14,139 nucleotides of DNA from Betaproteobacteria bacterium (GTDB lineage Bacteria; Pseudomonadota; Gammaproteobacteria; Burkholderiales; Burkholderiaceae_C), in the NCBI GenBank assembly GCA_947448675.1, contig CANFOR010000049.1, forward strand, positions 1 to 14,139, given 5' to 3'. The notes under the pieces were generated by a model. That model was not told the DNA's origin. It did not search any database and was given only the letters and a program-made list of their open reading frames with translations. Of the stretch, positions 12,397 to 14,139 are shown piece after piece. Both the position numbers and the translations under genes were made by a program. How positions within the stretch are numbered: position 1 is the stretch's first letter; every line of letters starts with the position of its first letter.

Positions 12397-13406
12397 AAAC
12401 TAAACATATCTATATTTTTTCGCCCTCCAGCGCCGTGCGCGACAAGGCGGCCTTTCAACGCGGCGTAGCACGCCTGCAAGCCATGGGTTACGAGGTGGAG
12501 CTAGACCAAGCTGCGCTCAATCGCCACACCCGTTTTGCAGGTGACGATGCCACCCGCATTGCCGCCATAGGCCGCGCAGCTGCCAGCGGCGCTGACGTGG
12601 CCATGATCTCGCGTGGCGGCTATGGGCTGACCCGAATCTTGCCCGGCTTGCCCTACAAAGCCATTGCCAAAGCAGTTGAGCGCGGTACCGATTTTGTGGG
12701 TTTGTCTGACTTCACGGCCTTTCAAAGCGCGTTGCTGGCCAAGACCGGCGCCATGAGCTGGGCTGGACCCGACGTAGAGGCCGATTTTGGCCGTGCCGAG
12801 GGGCCAGACGACATCATGCAGGCCTGCTTTGAAGACCTGTTGCTGGGCCAAGGGGAGGGCGCGGGTTGGCGCTGGCCAGGCGCAGATTACAAAGCCCATT
12901 TGGCCGGTAAGGCCGCCACGGACGCTATGGCCAGCACGGCAAACACTACCAAAACTATAGCGGTAGACGCACAACTGGCGGGCGCTGTAGCCGATTTATC
13001 TTTTAAAAAGAGCCTGCTATGGGGAGGCAATTTAACCGTGCTCACCGCCTTGCTGGGTACGCCTTGGTTTCCCAAAATCAAAGGCGGGATTTTGTTTGTA
13101 GAAGATGTGGGCGAACACCCGTATCGTATCGAGCGCATGCTCAGCCAGCTGCTCCATGCCGGCGTTTTGGGCCAGCAAAGGGCGGTCTTGCTGGGGCAGT
13201 TTACGCAGTTCAGATTGGCCCCGCACGACCGTGGCTACAAGCTGGCCAGTGTGGTGGCTTGGCTGCGCAGGCAGATCAAAGCGCCGGTCATCACCGGTTT
13301 GCCCTTTGGGCATGTGCCAACCAAGGTTTTATTGCCCGTGGGAGCCCAAGTTCGCTTGATGGTGCAGGACGCGAACGCCATGCTGCTTTGGCAGCATAGG
13401 CACTAA
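12393..13406 (+). CDS. ldcA: LD-carboxypeptidase (peptidase family S66)
   Basis: Cytoplasmic enzyme that removes the terminal D-alanine from murein tetrapeptides during cell-wall recycling. The 337 residues begin at GTG (12393), which overlaps the preceding TGA as GTGA; MKTKHIYIFSPSSAV is a typical family opening, and no closer start exists. The Ser-Glu-His triad is visible: S105 in GLSDFTA, E237 in FVEDVGEHPYRIERML, and H307 in LPFGHVPTKVLLPVG. WGGNLTVLTALLGTPW is also characteristic. Between about residues 165 and 205 there is a Thr/Ala-rich stretch longer than in E. coli LdcA as I recall it, containing a GCTAT...ATAGC element; it comes before the WGGNL motif and spares the catalytic residues. 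Overlap with the tadA fusion implies one operon with coupled translation. Confidence 0.93.
   Translation: MKTKHIYIFSPSSAVRDKAAFQRGVARLQAMGYEVELDQAALNRHTRFAGDDATRIAAIGRAAASGADVAMISRGGYGLTRILPGLPYKAIAKAVERGTDFVGLSDFTAFQSALLAKTGAMSWAGPDVEADFGRAEGPDDIMQACFEDLLLGQGEGAGWRWPGADYKAHLAGKAATDAMASTANTTKTIAVDAQLAGAVADLSFKKSLLWGGNLTVLTALLGTPWFPKIKGGILFVEDVGEHPYRIERMLSQLLHAGVLGQQRAVLLGQFTQFRLAPHDRGYKLASVVAWLRRQIKAPVITGLPFGHVPTKVLLPVGAQVRLMVQDANAMLLWQHRH
12924..12961. repeat. GCTAT...ATAGC element inside ldcA
   Basis: GCTAT (12924-12928) and ATAGC (12957-12961) are complementary arms 28 nt apart, in a segment translated as A-M-A-S-T-A-N-T-T-K-T-I-A (residues 178-190). The ACTACC-AAAACTATAGC part resembles the element in ratA, which has CTACC-AGTACCATAGC. 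The reading frame is kept. Likely an in-frame repeat insertion, though sequence drift makes this uncertain. Confidence 0.4.
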
Positions 13407-13412
13407 AGCCTA
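13397..13412. terminator. Weak hairpin between convergent ldcA and hypothetical gene
   Basis: TAGGC (13397-13401) pairs with GCCTA (13408-13412) around a 6-nt loop, spanning the ldcA stop and the 8-bp gap to the convergent gene. The stem is only 5 bp and no T-run follows on the plus strand, so terminator function is tentative. Confidence 0.25.
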
Positions 13413-13414
13413 GC

Positions 13415-13756
13415 TTAAAACTGCGAGAGTTTGATTTTGCTCGACGGCGTTCCGCCTGGCTGGAGCTCTTTGAACAGATCGGTGATCTCGGCCATACGCT
13501 GGCGTGCTACCGACTCCCCTTTGCTTTCAGAGATGGCGTGCATCAAGTCACTGCGGGCATACCATAGTCCTTGAACGTCGTCTGCATAGCGCACACGCCG
13601 CTCCAAGCCAGCGTGTTTGGGGTCGCAATCATTGGCCAATGCGTCCAGCATCTTGGTGCGGATTTCATGGATGCGGGCATCTAAAGAAGATGCCGGCTTG
13701 CGGTTGGACATCCAGCTGAAAAAGCTGTTTCGCAGAGTTGGTTTACTATGGCGCAT
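13415..13756 (-). CDS. Small uncharacterised protein, helical
   Basis: Unrecognised 113-residue protein. It is hydrophilic and probably mostly helical, with no signal peptide or membrane segment; notable stretches are LDARIHEIRTKMLDALANDCDP (about 40-61) and YADDVQGLWYARSDLMHAISES (about 73-94), and the C-terminus is Ser/Lys-rich. The longest frame starts at 13756; an alternative ATG at 13710 would remove the first 15 residues. Neither has a clear ribosome binding site. It is convergent with ldcA (8 bp apart) and divergent from the cyclase gene across about 150 AT-rich bp. Its codon choice and helical pattern look like those of a real gene, but function is unknown. Confidence 0.65.
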   Translation of the reverse strand: MRHSKPTLRNSFFSWMSNRKPASSLDARIHEIRTKMLDALANDCDPKHAGLERRVRYADDVQGLWYARSDLMHAISESKGESVARQRMAEITDLFKELQPGGTPSSKIKLSQF

Positions 13757-13907
13757 ATGCTGAGATTACGTCGAGACGATATAGTTTGCAAGTAGCGCCA
13801 ACCACATCGTTACAAATAAACTACATCCATATCAAGGGCTTACATAAATACCCTACTGAATAACAAACATATTCATTACATGGCAGATGGATGAACGCAT
13901 ATTCTCT

Positions 13908-14139
13908 ATGAAGCACCAAACTACAGTTGTTTTTGCCGACCTCACGGGCAGTACCGGAGTTTTTGAGACGCTGGGCAATGAGAAGGCCGCACAGGCCATT
14001 ACGCACATTACCGCTTGGATTGGCCATGTTTGCGCAGCGCACCAGGGGCGCGTTGTCAAAAACCTCGGCGATGGGGTGTTGGCCCTGTTCCCGCACTCGC
14101 TGGAGGCACTACACGCGGTGATCGAGTTGCAGCTGCAGC
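13908..14139 (+). CDS. Class III adenylate/guanylate cyclase domain protein, N-terminal part
   Basis: Start of a nucleotide cyclase that runs past the window end; 77 residues are visible. The catalytic domain begins almost at the N-terminus: FADLTGST contains metal-binding D11, and VVKNLGDGVLALF contains the second metal-binding D55, with K51 in the position often linked to adenine recognition, favouring cAMP as product. Whether catalysis is complete (transition-state Asn/Arg) cannot be seen here. No membrane segment or sensor precedes the domain, so any regulatory domain would be downstream. The start is uncertain: ATG 13908 begins MKHQTTVVFADL, while an in-frame ATG at 13887 adds seven residues (MDERIFS). 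It is divergent from the small helical protein. Confidence 0.88.
   Translation, partial: MKHQTTVVFADLTGSTGVFETLGNEKAAQAITHITAWIGHVCAAHQGRVVKNLGDGVLALFPHSLEALHAVIELQLQ

Noticed and set aside
13757..13907. Defined promoters in the divergent AT-rich gap
   Set aside because: Several A/T-rich hexamers occur, for example TTACAA at 13810 and CTTACA at 13839, but none has a fitting partner at 16-18 bp.

Overview
The window reads as a chromosomal segment from a betaproteobacterium of the order Burkholderiales, most likely family Comamonadaceae (Rhodoferax, Polaromonas or Limnohabitans-like). The grounds are GC-rich housekeeping genes, a DUF4124 gene divergent from guaB, the smpB/ratA/rnfH cluster, and short GCTAT...ATAGC palindromes of the kind I remember from that family. 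Genus cannot be fixed from the sequence alone.

Layout. (1) 1-2146, minus: most of a Cu(I)/Ag(I)-type P1B ATPase with an N-terminal YHS domain and heavy-metal-binding domain; its C-terminus lies outside the window. (2) 2237-3663: smpB (minus) divergent from ratA and rnfH (plus, overlapping by 8 nt). (3) 3780-4304, minus: an exported DUF4124 protein convergent with rnfH and divergent from guaB. (4) 4401-8798: guaB, an MFS drug-efflux-type transporter, guaA, closely spaced and probably one operon; guaB and guaA make GMP from IMP. (5) 8938-10904: a GAF protein with a degenerate GGDEF-like C-terminus, a PaiB-type FMN-binding protein and a small membrane-anchored protein. (6) 10993-13406: a single reading frame joining a complete TadA tRNA adenosine deaminase to a complete DhlA-like haloalkane dehalogenase, followed with a 4-nt overlap by an LD-carboxypeptidase. 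(7) 13415-13756, minus: a small uncharacterised protein. (8) 13908 to the end: the N-terminal part of a class III nucleotide cyclase.

The two most notable observations are the TadA-haloalkane dehalogenase fusion, in which both active sites look intact, and a family of short GCTAT/ATAGC palindromes. Two copies of the same 17-nt length lie between genes. Related sequences appear to sit in frame inside ratA and ldcA, and probably guaA, at places where these proteins are longer than the relatives I remember.

I saw no tRNA, rRNA, CRISPR array, transposase or integrase. No gene-free stretch exceeds about 150 bp. The 151-bp AT-rich gap 13757-13907 must hold divergent promoters, but I could not place a convincing -35/-10 pair there.
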